Source: an uncultured Cytophagales bacterium
GTDB lineage: Bacteria > Bacteroidota > Bacteroidia > Cytophagales > UBA9547
DNA length: 64,000 bases
Reading direction: 5' to 3'
NCBI GenBank assembly: GCA_945957555.1
Contig: CAMFLX010000003.1
Span: forward strand, 56,446-120,445
Part shown: piece after piece, positions 19,408 through 28,370 of the stretch
Layout: each line of letters begins with the position of its first letter
Numbering within the stretch: position 1 is the stretch's first letter
Translations under genes and position numbers: made by a program
Notes under the pieces: model-generated
Databases searched by the model: none
Told to the model about the DNA's origin: nothing
The model's input: only the letters and a program-made list of their open reading frames with translations

Positions 19408-21504
19408 TTATTTTGCTGTAAATGTAATCAAATCAAGCATTATTTTGTAAGACTCTTGGACAAAAATGTCTCTTTCGAGCTCTTCGATCACCTCTTTTTG
19501 CACATCATTATATACGGTATCCAATTGTGCGATTTGGTTTTCGATCTTTGTCGCTGTTACTTTATAGTCCTTAGGGTTTGTTTCATTAAGTTTAGCTAGG
19601 TCCTCTACCCAAGATTTATAACTTTTCAGGATCGGATACATTCCTTTAACGGTGAGGGGTATGGCCGTTTCCTCAAGCTTTGCAAGAATGGAAGGTGTTT
19701 GTTCAATAGCCGTCTTGAGGCGAGTAAATGAAGCATTTGTACTTTGTCTTTTCGCTGAGTTCTCCTTAAGTTTCGTAAGAGGCAACGCAGGTAGTGCTTT
19801 AAAAAGTGGCTTTTTGGTGGTTTCGTCATTTTCCAAGGCATGTATGTAGGCCTCTTCGCCAAAACTCATCTTTTTATATAGATCAGGCATGGATATGTCT
19901 GGGCTTACGCCTATCTTTTGGTTGCTTTTACCCGTAAGTCTATAGAGTTTTAATCTAGTGATGCTCACGCCTCCTAGACCCGTTTTGGTTAAGTCTGCGG
20001 TAGGTTCTGTATCCATATCCACTCCTAATGGGATGGTACTTTGTCCGGTAGCCTTTCCATAAGTTTGGCTTCCGACTATTACCGCTCTGTTATAATCTTG
20101 TAAGGTAGATGCAAAAATCTCAGAGGCAGATGCACTTTGCCCATTTACCATAACCACCATGGGACCGTCGTAAATGGTGCCGCGGTTCAAGTCTTTCATT
20201 ACAATAGGTGCTTTGGCTTGGTCTTTTATAGAAAAAAGTGGTCCTTCTCCTATAAAAAGTCCTGATAAATCCTGGGCTTCACGCATAGAGCCGCCACCAT
20301 TGTATCTGATATCGAAGATCAAGCCCTGTATACCTTCTACTTTGAGTTTGATGATTTCTTTAGCCACGTCATTGGCGCAACCTAGGCCATTATTGTTATC
20401 TGAATCTACATAAAACCCAGGCAAGGAAATATATCCAATCTTTTTAGTGCCGCTGATCACATAGCTCTTGATAATGTTCCTGTCGTTTTTGACTTTGTCT
20501 TTGGTGAGGCTTACTTTTTTTATGCTACCATCTGTCTTTTGAACGAGTAAATCAAGATGATTAACTTCCTTTTGACTTAAGATAGCGTCGAGTTCTTCTT
20601 CTCCAAGTTCCTCCATGTCTACAGCTTTGCCGTTGTAGGTAATGGATTTGATCAAGTCTTTTTTATGCAACTCATTGGATTTCCAGGCGGGCCCACCTGG
20701 CATGATGCCCGAGATCTCCAATTCTCCTGTGGCGTTTTCTTCTACGGCTATGCCAAATACGTAGTCGTTGGAAGATAGCGATGTGAAAAACTCAGCCCAA
20801 GATTGTTTGGAGAAATAACTAGAGTGTGGGTCAAACAAATGCACAAAGGCTTCAAAATAAGTCTCACACAGTGTGTTTGTTATTTTGGAATCGGAAACAA
20901 TAAGTCTTTCTAGCTTTTTGCGTTGTCTTTTAATAACCTTCTTCCTGATCTCGGCTTCTCGTGCTGCAAAATTAAAATCCTTGGCATTTACTTTATCTAT
21001 ATTTTCATAGATCAGTTGCCAAAGTGTTTGATATTTGATTTTTTTAAGCCAAGCGGCTTTAAATGCTTGATCATCTTTGAGATATGCTTCATTTTCTCTG
21101 TTGATGTAGATCGTATCCGCATTGGTATAACTAGGTGTGGTAAGGGCTATTTCATCTAGCGTCTTAAGTGCAGACTTTACCCTAGACTTATAAATTATAG
21201 ACAACGCATCTATAAATTGCCAATTACCTTGTGTAAACTCTTCATCAAGTTTGGTTTCAAATTTCTTGAGTGCGGTTACATCTTGGTCTAGCAGTAGAAG
21301 TCCCTGTTCGTCTATGTCGTAAAGAGTAGCCGCAAAGAGTTTTTTGGAAAACTCATCGTCAACCAATTTGGGTTCGTAGTGGTTCTTGCTGAATAGCTCG
21401 TAAATCATCTTGGGCTCCAACCTGAGATGATCGTCTGCCAAGTTCTGGCTTATCAACAGCGATATAGGCAACAAGGCTATTGACAATATATAAAAATGGC
21501 GCAT
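19408..21504 (-). CDS. prc: carboxy-terminal processing peptidase (tail-specific protease, PDZ + S41)
   Basis: LSSNDYVFGIAVEENATGELEISGIMPGGPA (PDZ), VMVNGQSASASEIFASTLQDYNRAVIVGSQTYGKATGQ (S41 catalytic). Start set at MRHFYILSIALLPISLLISQ. Confidence 0.93.
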   Translation of the reverse strand: MRHFYILSIALLPISLLISQNLADDHLRLEPKMIYELFSKNHYEPKLVDDEFSKKLFAATLYDIDEQGLLLLDQDVTALKKFETKLDEEFTQGNWQFIDALSIIYKSRVKSALKTLDEIALTTPSYTNADTIYINRENEAYLKDDQAFKAAWLKKIKYQTLWQLIYENIDKVNAKDFNFAAREAEIRKKVIKRQRKKLERLIVSDSKITNTLCETYFEAFVHLFDPHSSYFSKQSWAEFFTSLSSNDYVFGIAVEENATGELEISGIMPGGPAWKSNELHKKDLIKSITYNGKAVDMEELGEEELDAILSQKEVNHLDLLVQKTDGSIKKVSLTKDKVKNDRNIIKSYVISGTKKIGYISLPGFYVDSDNNNGLGCANDVAKEIIKLKVEGIQGLIFDIRYNGGGSMREAQDLSGLFIGEGPLFSIKDQAKAPIVMKDLNRGTIYDGPMVVMVNGQSASASEIFASTLQDYNRAVIVGSQTYGKATGQSTIPLGVDMDTEPTADLTKTGLGGVSITRLKLYRLTGKSNQKIGVSPDISMPDLYKKMSFGEEAYIHALENDETTKKPLFKALPALPLTKLKENSAKRQSTNASFTRLKTAIEQTPSILAKLEETAIPLTVKGMYPILKSYKSWVEDLAKLNETNPKDYKVTATKIENQIAQLDTVYNDVQKEVIEELERDIFVQESYKIMLDLITFTAK

Positions 21505-21530
21505 TGGAATAGGGTGGTGGATAAGTTCGC

Positions 21531-21821
21531 TTATCCTTTGAGCCTTGACTTGATACAGTCTATCAAATCTTGTGGTACGGGCTTGTTGTCTATTTTTTTC
21601 TGGATTACATCTTTGACACATTTCTCCATGTCATAAAATGCCATAGACTTCTCACAGCACTTGATTTTACTGTTAAAGTATTCCATTTGTTCCACTGTAG
21701 CCTCTCCGTCTAGGATCAGATTAATGATTTCTAAACACTTTTCCTTACCTTCTGGTGTATCCACATCATTGTTATGTTTAGACACAGGCTTTTCGTTTTG
21801 ACCTTCAAAAAACGAATTCAT
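21531..21821 (-). CDS. small anti-sigma factor-like protein (degenerate ZAS)
   Basis: Follows the sigma gene; LILDGEATVEQMEYFNSKIKCCEKSMAFYDMEKCVKDVI resembles short Bacteroidota ZAS anti-sigma factors. Confidence 0.7.
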   Translation of the reverse strand: MNSFFEGQNEKPVSKHNNDVDTPEGKEKCLEIINLILDGEATVEQMEYFNSKIKCCEKSMAFYDMEKCVKDVIQKKIDNKPVPQDLIDCIKSRLKG

Positions 21822-21848
21822 ATAATTTTAAAGCTTAATAATTCTCAA

Positions 21849-22478
21849 TCAGTCTGAATCTTTATACCCCATTTTAAGGGCATAAGATTTCAATTTTTCC
21901 TTTAGCAACATTCTCGCCCTATGCAGTCTGGATCTTACTGTACCTATGGGTATATTCAAGATTTTCGACATTTCCTCGTAGGTAAAACCCTCAAGGTCGC
22001 AAAGAATGATCACCGTTCTGAAATCCACATCAAGTGCGTTAAGAGCATTGGTGATTTCGTCACCGAGCATCTCGCTCACAGCCTCTACCCTCAAGTCTGG
22101 CGTGATAGGTACATTGATGTCTTCCGAATTATAGTAAGTTTCTACGTCTTGATAATCAACCTTGTTGGGTTCTTTAGACTTCTTACGATATTCGTTTATG
22201 AAGCTGTTTTTCAGAATTCTAAACAACCATGCTTTTGCATTAGTTCCCTTTTGAAAAGAATGGAAAAATCTATATGCTTTAAGGTATGAATCTTGTACCA
22301 AATCTTTGGCCTCATCCTCATCCAGTGTAAGTCTGTAGGCGAAATTGTACAGAGGGGTAATTAGGGGCATAAATTCCACCTCAAAATCTCTATCTTTTTG
22401 AAATTTCTGATCGGGGGTAAGCTCTACCTCACTATCAGTGAATTCCAAATCTTCTATATTTTCGTTTTCCTCTACCAA
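21849..22478 (-). CDS. ECF-type RNA polymerase sigma factor
   Basis: YNFAYRLTLDEDEAKDLVQDSYLKAYRFFHSFQKGTNAKAWLFRILKNSFINEYRKKSKEP (sigma2), FTYEEMSKILNIPIGTVRSRLHRARMLLKEKL (sigma4). Confidence 0.95.
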   Translation of the reverse strand: MVEENENIEDLEFTDSEVELTPDQKFQKDRDFEVEFMPLITPLYNFAYRLTLDEDEAKDLVQDSYLKAYRFFHSFQKGTNAKAWLFRILKNSFINEYRKKSKEPNKVDYQDVETYYNSEDINVPITPDLRVEAVSEMLGDEITNALNALDVDFRTVIILCDLEGFTYEEMSKILNIPIGTVRSRLHRARMLLKEKLKSYALKMGYKDSD

Positions 22479-22699
22479 AATACTCGTTTGCCCAAATATA
22501 TGGGCTTATTATTAATTATGCAAAATAATGAAATGCAATCGTTGTGAAAACTCGGCAAACGACCTTAAACCTCGGTCAAAACCAGCTGGTACTCGGTAGA
22601 CAAGAAAGTTAATTCTTGTCGTTTTAAAAATTTTTAGGAACATTGCTGATAAACTGGAAACTAGTTATATTTTTACAGTATAAATTTAAAAATATAACT

Positions 22700-23125
22700 A
22701 TGCCATCACCCGCTTCAGAATGTTTGTATTGCCAAAAACTACCCGTTTTGGACGAATTAATGATCAAAATCTGTGATTTGAGTGTATCGCAGGTTTTCTT
22801 GTTTAAAGAGCAAAGCTATAGTGGCCGCTGTAATGTAGTGTATAAAGATCACGGCGTGGAACTACATGACCTTAGTGATGTGCAAAGGAATGCTTTTATG
22901 GAAGACGTAGCCAAAGTGGCCAAGGCAATTCAGTCGACTTGTAACCCTACCAAGATCAATTATGGTGCCTATGCTGATAAACTTTCACACCTACACATCC
23001 ACCTGGTACCGAAGTATACGGAAGGTTATGGTTTTGGTGGAGTGTTTGAGATGAACCCACAAAAGACGTATCTGTCCGAAGGTGAATACACAGACTTGGT
23101 CGCAAGGATCAAAGCGAACTTATAA
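22700..23125 (+). CDS. HIT (histidine triad) family protein
   Basis: HLHIHLVPKY motif, ECLYC N-terminus. Start set at MPSPASECLYC. Confidence 0.9.
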   Translation: MPSPASECLYCQKLPVLDELMIKICDLSVSQVFLFKEQSYSGRCNVVYKDHGVELHDLSDVQRNAFMEDVAKVAKAIQSTCNPTKINYGAYADKLSHLHIHLVPKYTEGYGFGGVFEMNPQKTYLSEGEYTDLVARIKANL

Positions 23126-23231
23126 GGAAGAAGTTTGCGATACATGTGTACGACTTTGTGAGGTGGTACACATGTGTCGTGAGGAAACGCGTTCCATACG
23201 AATTGAGATCAAATATTGATTTTATGTAGGG

Positions 23232-23263
23232 TTCATACTTTATCCTAGGAGTATCTAGGGAGT
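23232..23263. repeat. 32-bp dispersed motif, copy 1 (TTCATAC-N2-TATCCTAGG-N6-TAGGGAGT)
   Basis: Same words and spacings as at 63574-63605; contains 11-bp-phased TATCCTAGGAG/TATCTAGGGAG. Confidence 0.55.
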
Positions 23264-23266
23264 AAC

Positions 23267-23479
23267 CTACTCTTTGGTCCTATACAGCAACTCGGAGATG
23301 TCTACATCTAGGGCCAAAGCCATCTCTCTGAGTGATACCAAAGAGGGTTGTTGCTCGTTGTTACAGATTCTGGAAATAGTAGCTTCGGTTTTATTCATAA
23401 GTCTTGCGAATTCTTTATTGGTCATTTTCTTTTCGAAAAGAACAACTTTTATTCGATTAATTTCCAACTTTTCGGTCAT
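23267..23479 (-). CDS. XRE-family HTH transcriptional regulator
   Basis: MTNKEFARLMNKTEATISRICNNEQQPSLVSLREMALALDVDISELL. Confidence 0.88.
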   Translation of the reverse strand: MTEKLEINRIKVVLFEKKMTNKEFARLMNKTEATISRICNNEQQPSLVSLREMALALDVDISELLYRTKE

Positions 23480-23579
23480 ACGATTATCATTCTACATCAA
23501 ACTATTGACCAAATTTAATAATAATCAGTATGTTGTGAAATCATAAAAAGTTGTAAATCAATTTATTAAAAGCAAATTA

Positions 23580-23617
23580 TTGACACAAAATAATAATTAA
23601 TTATTATTTTGTGTCAA
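23580..23617. promoter_or_regulatory. perfect 38-bp palindrome, candidate operator
   Basis: TTGACACAAAATAATAATT|AATTATTATTTTGTGTCAA, no spacer, between divergent XRE gene and 23661 ORF. Confidence 0.65.
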
Positions 23618-23660
23618 CTTATTATTATTTTAGGTAACTTTATACTATTAAAATATTTTT

Positions 23661-23963
23661 ATGAAACAGCTAAATACTACCATCGATGTCAAAGAATTGA
23701 TCATGCAGCTCTTGAAGCAAGACCTCAAGATCTTTAGGCTGCGTCAAGGTCTAAACGACTTAGGCTTTTCGTCTGAGTACTACTATACCGACCTGCCTCA
23801 TATCGTCTACGGCCTCATGGGTATCCCCAAAGATCAGTTTGACGAGGCAGACGAACGTTACACCAAACTCCTGCATACCTTTAACTTACAGAACCTCGGC
23901 GACGAAAGCTACCTCGACATGGCTTGTGCTACTTTGTGGGTGGGGCTGGGGAAGAAGCTGTAG
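23661..23963 (+). CDS. small hypothetical protein (100 aa)
   Basis: Intact ORF downstream of the palindrome; acidic/helical; no motif recognised. Confidence 0.6.
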   Translation: MKQLNTTIDVKELIMQLLKQDLKIFRLRQGLNDLGFSSEYYYTDLPHIVYGLMGIPKDQFDEADERYTKLLHTFNLQNLGDESYLDMACATLWVGLGKKL

Positions 23964-24098
23964 TTATTCGAATTCTACAATATCTGCTGTGATAATACAT
24001 TTTATTGGGGTTAATTAATTGATTATCTTAACTTTTTTATAAAATCTGTGATTCCGTAATTATACTTAACTCATTAATTGAATTTATCTTATTAAAAG

Positions 24099-24315
24099 TG
24101 AAACAACCGACACAAATCTTAAACAACCAGCACAAAAATGGAATCTTGAGCACCTGATGTTAAAGAATGAACCCTAGATACAAAAAGTGAAGCGTTGAAG
24201 CCATGATGTGAAATATTGCGTCCATTGTTTTAAATAATAAGGCCGTCGTGTTAAAAGAGGGAGCCATTCTTTCAAAAATTGTCTTGAATATGTTAAAATT
24301 GTGACAAACAAAATA
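24099..24315. repeat. degenerate tandem array, ~21-bp period
   Basis: Unit starts (first A of AAA/GAA/AAG) at 24101, 24121, 24141, 24162, 24190, 24211, 24232, 24253, 24274, 24295; C at offset +12 in the first eight units. Confidence 0.65.
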
Positions 24316-24350
24316 AAAAGGGGCTTGTGCAATGATCACACAAGCCCTTA
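24314..24350 (-). terminator. Rho-independent terminator of the 24372..24992 gene
   Basis: GGGCTTGTG…CACAAGCCC; on the minus strand followed by CTTTTTATTTT. Confidence 0.8.
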
Positions 24351-24371
24351 GTTAATCAGGGAAACAATGGT

Positions 24372-24992
24372 TTAGGGTATTCTAGGTACAAAGGACGCCC
24401 AAGGGCTCCAAGAGCCGTAGTAGCCTTTGCGCAGGATCTGGCGGTTGCGGAACCATACCCTTTGACCAGGAACAAGGCCTTTTACCGTGGTTTTGGAGAA
24501 ATACGTTGCATCTAGATTTACACTGGTTTCTCCTGCATCCATGCTTTGTTGCCACTGGTGCGCACCCGAGCCAAAGCCAGTGAGCATGACTTCGCCCATG
24601 GCTTCACCGTCTGTAACGGTATTTTGCAGAACGATGCGTTTACCATCTTTTTTCAGGCTCATGCCAGAGCTGATGATGATCAATTCGGCATTCTCCATGT
24701 CGTTATCGGCGGCTTCTTGTACATCTTTTTGTAGAGAACGTAAGTCAGCCTTTACTGCTTTAAGCACCAAATTGCAGAGTGCGCATGAAGTTTGTGTAGG
24801 AGTGGCATCAAGGGCAAGCTGCAGCTTTTCGAGTAGATTCACATCTTCCTGCAACTGATTAAGTTTATCGACTGAGTTGGGGAAGTGATTGTTCTTGTAC
24901 ATGGCCGAATGTATTCGCCTTGCATAAGAGATAATGTCGGGTACCTTGTTTGGCAGATTTAATACTGCCAATAAACGAAAGATGATGGTCAT
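24372..24992 (-). CDS. hypothetical protein with FnIII-like C-terminal region
   Basis: C-terminal GSGAHQWQQSMDAGETSVNLDATYFSKTTVKGLVPGQRVWFRNRQI…GSWSPWASFV looks FnIII-like. Start uncertain (24992 or 25085). Confidence 0.55.
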   Translation of the reverse strand: MTIIFRLLAVLNLPNKVPDIISYARRIHSAMYKNNHFPNSVDKLNQLQEDVNLLEKLQLALDATPTQTSCALCNLVLKAVKADLRSLQKDVQEAADNDMENAELIIISSGMSLKKDGKRIVLQNTVTDGEAMGEVMLTGFGSGAHQWQQSMDAGETSVNLDATYFSKTTVKGLVPGQRVWFRNRQILRKGYYGSWSPWASFVPRIP

Positions 24993-25261
24993 TTTGGTAA
25001 TAATTTTAAATTGTTGAAGGATTATTGTTATGGCCATAATGGCAAAATGAAATGCTTTGGGGTAATTTATGGGTGCTCTAATCATATGCTTGATGTTTAT
25101 GGGAACCTTTGATAAAGATCGTATCTGAGTTTCTCAATGAGTGTCCCAATAGAGATTTTTTGAAGTAAAAATTCCCAAACCAAAAGACATTGAATCATCT
25201 GATTACACAATTATTGGCATTGATTTTGTAAGATTGTTGAAGATTTTTAACACTAGCTTTT

Positions 25262-26068
25262 ATGAAAAGAACAACCAGAGTAATATTCCTTTTTATAGTG
25301 TATACATTTGTATGTCAAGGGCAAAATACATACATAAACAGGGGTTATGTAGGAGCTTCAGTTTTTGGAGATGTGCCCTTGTTTAACTTTCTAGCCAATA
25401 AGTATCCGATAGGTTTGGGAGGATCTGTGGCTATTTTTACACCCAAGATCACACTTTCTGATTCTCAAAAGGTTTGGTTACGGTTTGGGGGATCTATTTG
25501 TGCGGGTGCTCAAAACGAAAAGATAATTATGGCTCCAGCAGGCACTGTGAAAGTTAGTAATGGTTATCTTGGTTTGAATCTTATTGCCAGAGTGAGCGTG
25601 GAAAAACATAAGAGATGGAGGCCTTTCGGTGAATTTTTGATCGGTAAAAGTATTTTTGAGTCGCAATTTAGAGCTTCGTATGGCCTGGTTCAACATCCTG
25701 TAATCCCACAGCATTATAATGCCACACCAATACACTTTGGACTCTCTGGCGGATATATGTTACGCTTAAGTGATGCGTTCTCGTTTGAATGGAAGCTGAC
25801 CTACTTGCAATGTTTCAAGAAGATTGATTTTATAGCTGGCGATCGTGTGGTGAATGATATGCCTGATGTGAGTTACACGGTACCATCTTTGCTCATGTTT
25901 CATGTGGGTTTCTTGGTGAGAATTCCAAAATTTAGCAGGGGAACAAATACTACCTACGAGCCAAGTACTCCCCATAATCTTGACCCAGAGCCTTATTATA
26001 ACACCCCTACTCCAGAAAAGTCTGCACCGAAGAAAGAGGGATCTTCTAAATATAAGGTTACACCCTAA
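25262..26068 (+). CDS. outer-membrane beta-barrel family hypothetical protein
   Basis: Signal peptide, alternating strands, Pro-rich C-terminal tail. Confidence 0.6.
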   Translation: MKRTTRVIFLFIVYTFVCQGQNTYINRGYVGASVFGDVPLFNFLANKYPIGLGGSVAIFTPKITLSDSQKVWLRFGGSICAGAQNEKIIMAPAGTVKVSNGYLGLNLIARVSVEKHKRWRPFGEFLIGKSIFESQFRASYGLVQHPVIPQHYNATPIHFGLSGGYMLRLSDAFSFEWKLTYLQCFKKIDFIAGDRVVNDMPDVSYTVPSLLMFHVGFLVRIPKFSRGTNTTYEPSTPHNLDPEPYYNTPTPEKSAPKKEGSSKYKVTP

Positions 26069-26103
26069 GTTTATAATAATAGAGCCGAAAGTTCCCATAA
26101 AAC

Positions 26104-26135
26104 GTTGAAGCCATCGCATTTGCGATGGCTTCAAC
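26104..26135 (-). terminator. hairpin/terminator between convergent genes
   Basis: 15-bp perfect arms GTTGAAGCCATCGCA-tt-TGCGATGGCTTCAAC; on the minus strand followed by GTTTTATG. Confidence 0.55.
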
Positions 26136-26162
26136 AAGCTTGAGTCTTGACTCTTATGTCTA

Positions 26163-28052
26163 TCAATAAAGAACCCTAAAACGAATCGTATTTTCTATTT
26201 CTTTCATTTCTTTTTCAAGATCCCTATCGTGTACGTTTTCTATATCGGTGATCACATAGCCAATGGCCTCATTGGTTTTTAAATATTGACCTACGATATT
26301 GATATTGTACTTGGCCAACACGTTGTTGATTTTCGCCAAAATGCCTGGAGTATTGCTGTGTACGTGCATCAAGCGGTGTGCTTCTTTCAGTGCAGGCAGT
26401 TGGATCTCCGGGAAGTTCACGCTTCCATAAGTGCTACCTGTGTTCACATATTGAATGATTCTGTTAGGCACAAACTGACCGATGTTGTACTGGGCTTCTT
26501 CGGTACTACCACCAATGTGAGGTGTTAAGATTACGTTTGGCAAACCACGAAGTGGTGTCTCAAAGCGCTCATCGTTGGTTTTAGGTTCGTAAGGGAACAC
26601 GTCAAACGCCGCTCCACGAAACTTACCTTTTTTGTAGTATTTTACAAATGCGTCAATATCAACTACGTGGCCACGAGCAAGGTTCATAAAGATCACACCG
26701 TCTTTCATGGCCTCAAACTCAGCCTCACCGATTAGGTTTTTATTGCTTGCACGGCCGTCAACGTGTAATGAAATTACATCTGCAATTTTTAACAAGTCGT
26801 GCAAAGTATTGCATTTCTTGGCGTTACCTAGTTGTAGTTTTTCAACCACATCGTAGTAGTATACTTCCATACCTAAGTTTTCGGCAATCACCGAAAGTTG
26901 GGTACTGATGCTGCCATAACCCACCAAACCTAGTTTTTTACCGCGGATCTCGTTACTGTTGCCTGCTGACTTGTCCCATTCACCAGTATGTAGTTTTTCG
27001 TTTTTGATCGGGATGTTTCTCATCAAAAGAATCATCTCGCCAATCGCCAATTCAACTACCGAGCGGGTATTGCTATAGGGTGCGTTGAAGGCCACAATGC
27101 CTCTTTTCACACATCCTTTTAAATCTATTTGGTTGGTACCTATACAAAATGCACCTACAGAAAGCAATTTGTTGGCGTTTTGTAAGACTTTTTCAGTGAC
27201 CATGGTCTTACTGCGAATGCCAAGAATAGATACATTCTTGATTTTCTCACAAAGCTCGTCTTCGTCCATAGCCCCTTTATGGAATTCTACGTTGTATCCT
27301 TCATCTTTGAAAAGTTTTACAGCACCTGGGTGTACGTTTTCAAGAAGGAGCACATTGATCCTGTTTTTAGGATATGAAGTTGCTGCGGGTACGCCAGCAT
27401 GAAACAATACCTCGTCCACACTTGGTGCCACGTGATCAGCGTTTTTAACCACGATATCCCGAGTCACGTTTTCGGTAAATGCATAGAATCGAGTAGCAAC
27501 TCCTTCTGCCTTTACTTCATAGTCGGTATAGCCGTCGCCTATCATGTATATTTCACCGTCAAGGTTTAGCGATTTTACTTTTTTGGCTTTCCCTTTATTT
27601 TGGCTCAGCTCGTTACTCGTGTCTAGTCCCACAATATTCCCTTCGTTGTCGAAACGGAAACTGTTGGCCAATATGTGATCTTTGTGAATGCCATATTCTA
27701 AGACTACTGGCTCTATGAACTCACGGAAGCCGTTGGAAAGGATGTATATATTGTCTGAATTGTTTACAAAAAATGCCCTGTTTCGCTTTACCGATTCAGA
27801 GATTTGTCCTCTGAGGCGATCTACCAAGAGTGGTAGGTGTTCTTTATTGGCATTGAGCAAAGCAATACGTTGGTTCAAGGAATCAATCAAGTCGATTTTA
27901 CCTTCCATGCCCAAATCGGTAATCCTTTTGATTTCCGCCAAAGTGGCTGCGCGCTTGTCAGAAGGCACAGCAATTTCGCATAGCACGTCCAATGATTCTA
28001 CTTTGGCAAATGTACTATCGAAGTCGAATACGAAATATTTGTTTTGTTCCAT
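26163..28052 (-). CDS. serA: fused phosphoserine phosphatase-like HAD + D-3-phosphoglycerate dehydrogenase
   Basis: N-terminal HAD (FVFDFDSTFAKVESLD… IYMIGDGYTDYEV), then PGDH (VGAFCIGTNQIDL, LGLVGYGSISTQLSVIAENLGMEVYYYD, NLARGHVVD, LTPHIGGSTEEAQ) and C-terminal ACT. Confidence 0.93.
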   Translation of the reverse strand: MEQNKYFVFDFDSTFAKVESLDVLCEIAVPSDKRAATLAEIKRITDLGMEGKIDLIDSLNQRIALLNANKEHLPLLVDRLRGQISESVKRNRAFFVNNSDNIYILSNGFREFIEPVVLEYGIHKDHILANSFRFDNEGNIVGLDTSNELSQNKGKAKKVKSLNLDGEIYMIGDGYTDYEVKAEGVATRFYAFTENVTRDIVVKNADHVAPSVDEVLFHAGVPAATSYPKNRINVLLLENVHPGAVKLFKDEGYNVEFHKGAMDEDELCEKIKNVSILGIRSKTMVTEKVLQNANKLLSVGAFCIGTNQIDLKGCVKRGIVAFNAPYSNTRSVVELAIGEMILLMRNIPIKNEKLHTGEWDKSAGNSNEIRGKKLGLVGYGSISTQLSVIAENLGMEVYYYDVVEKLQLGNAKKCNTLHDLLKIADVISLHVDGRASNKNLIGEAEFEAMKDGVIFMNLARGHVVDIDAFVKYYKKGKFRGAAFDVFPYEPKTNDERFETPLRGLPNVILTPHIGGSTEEAQYNIGQFVPNRIIQYVNTGSTYGSVNFPEIQLPALKEAHRLMHVHSNTPGILAKINNVLAKYNINIVGQYLKTNEAIGYVITDIENVHDRDLEKEMKEIENTIRFRVLY

Positions 28053-28370
28053 TTTTTTAAATTAGTACAAGGTACTGAGTGCCAAGTACAACGTTTTACA
28101 AATTAAGGAGCTAGGATAAAGGATTGAGTTCATAAAACACTGAACTCATAACACAATACGCTCAACTCTTTTGCGCTGCAAATTTCATGTATTTTTTTGT
28201 AAAGTAAAAACTATACTTAACCCCTTTTGGGCATCCTGCGTTATTATCCAGTTATTCAGAAAATTTTAGTCATAAATTGCAATATTTTATTAGAAAATGA
28301 ATACTCCGATGTCATAAATTACCAAGAGAAAGAAAAAATAACTATTTTTAGAGCATCAATGCGCTGTGCT

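Noticed and set aside
19408-21621. Extended N-terminus of Prc (MCQRCNPEKNRQQ…)
   Set aside because: The extension overlaps the anti-sigma gene in another frame; the signal-peptide start at 21504 is much better.
24099-24315. Array considered as CRISPR
   Set aside because: Units are ~21 bp with no conserved repeat/unique spacer alternation and no cas genes in the window.
26105-26115. GTTGAAGCCAT word shared by the terminator hairpin at 26104 and a unit of the 24099 array
   Set aside because: An 11-bp match in two AT-rich intergenic regions; single occurrence each, likely coincidence.
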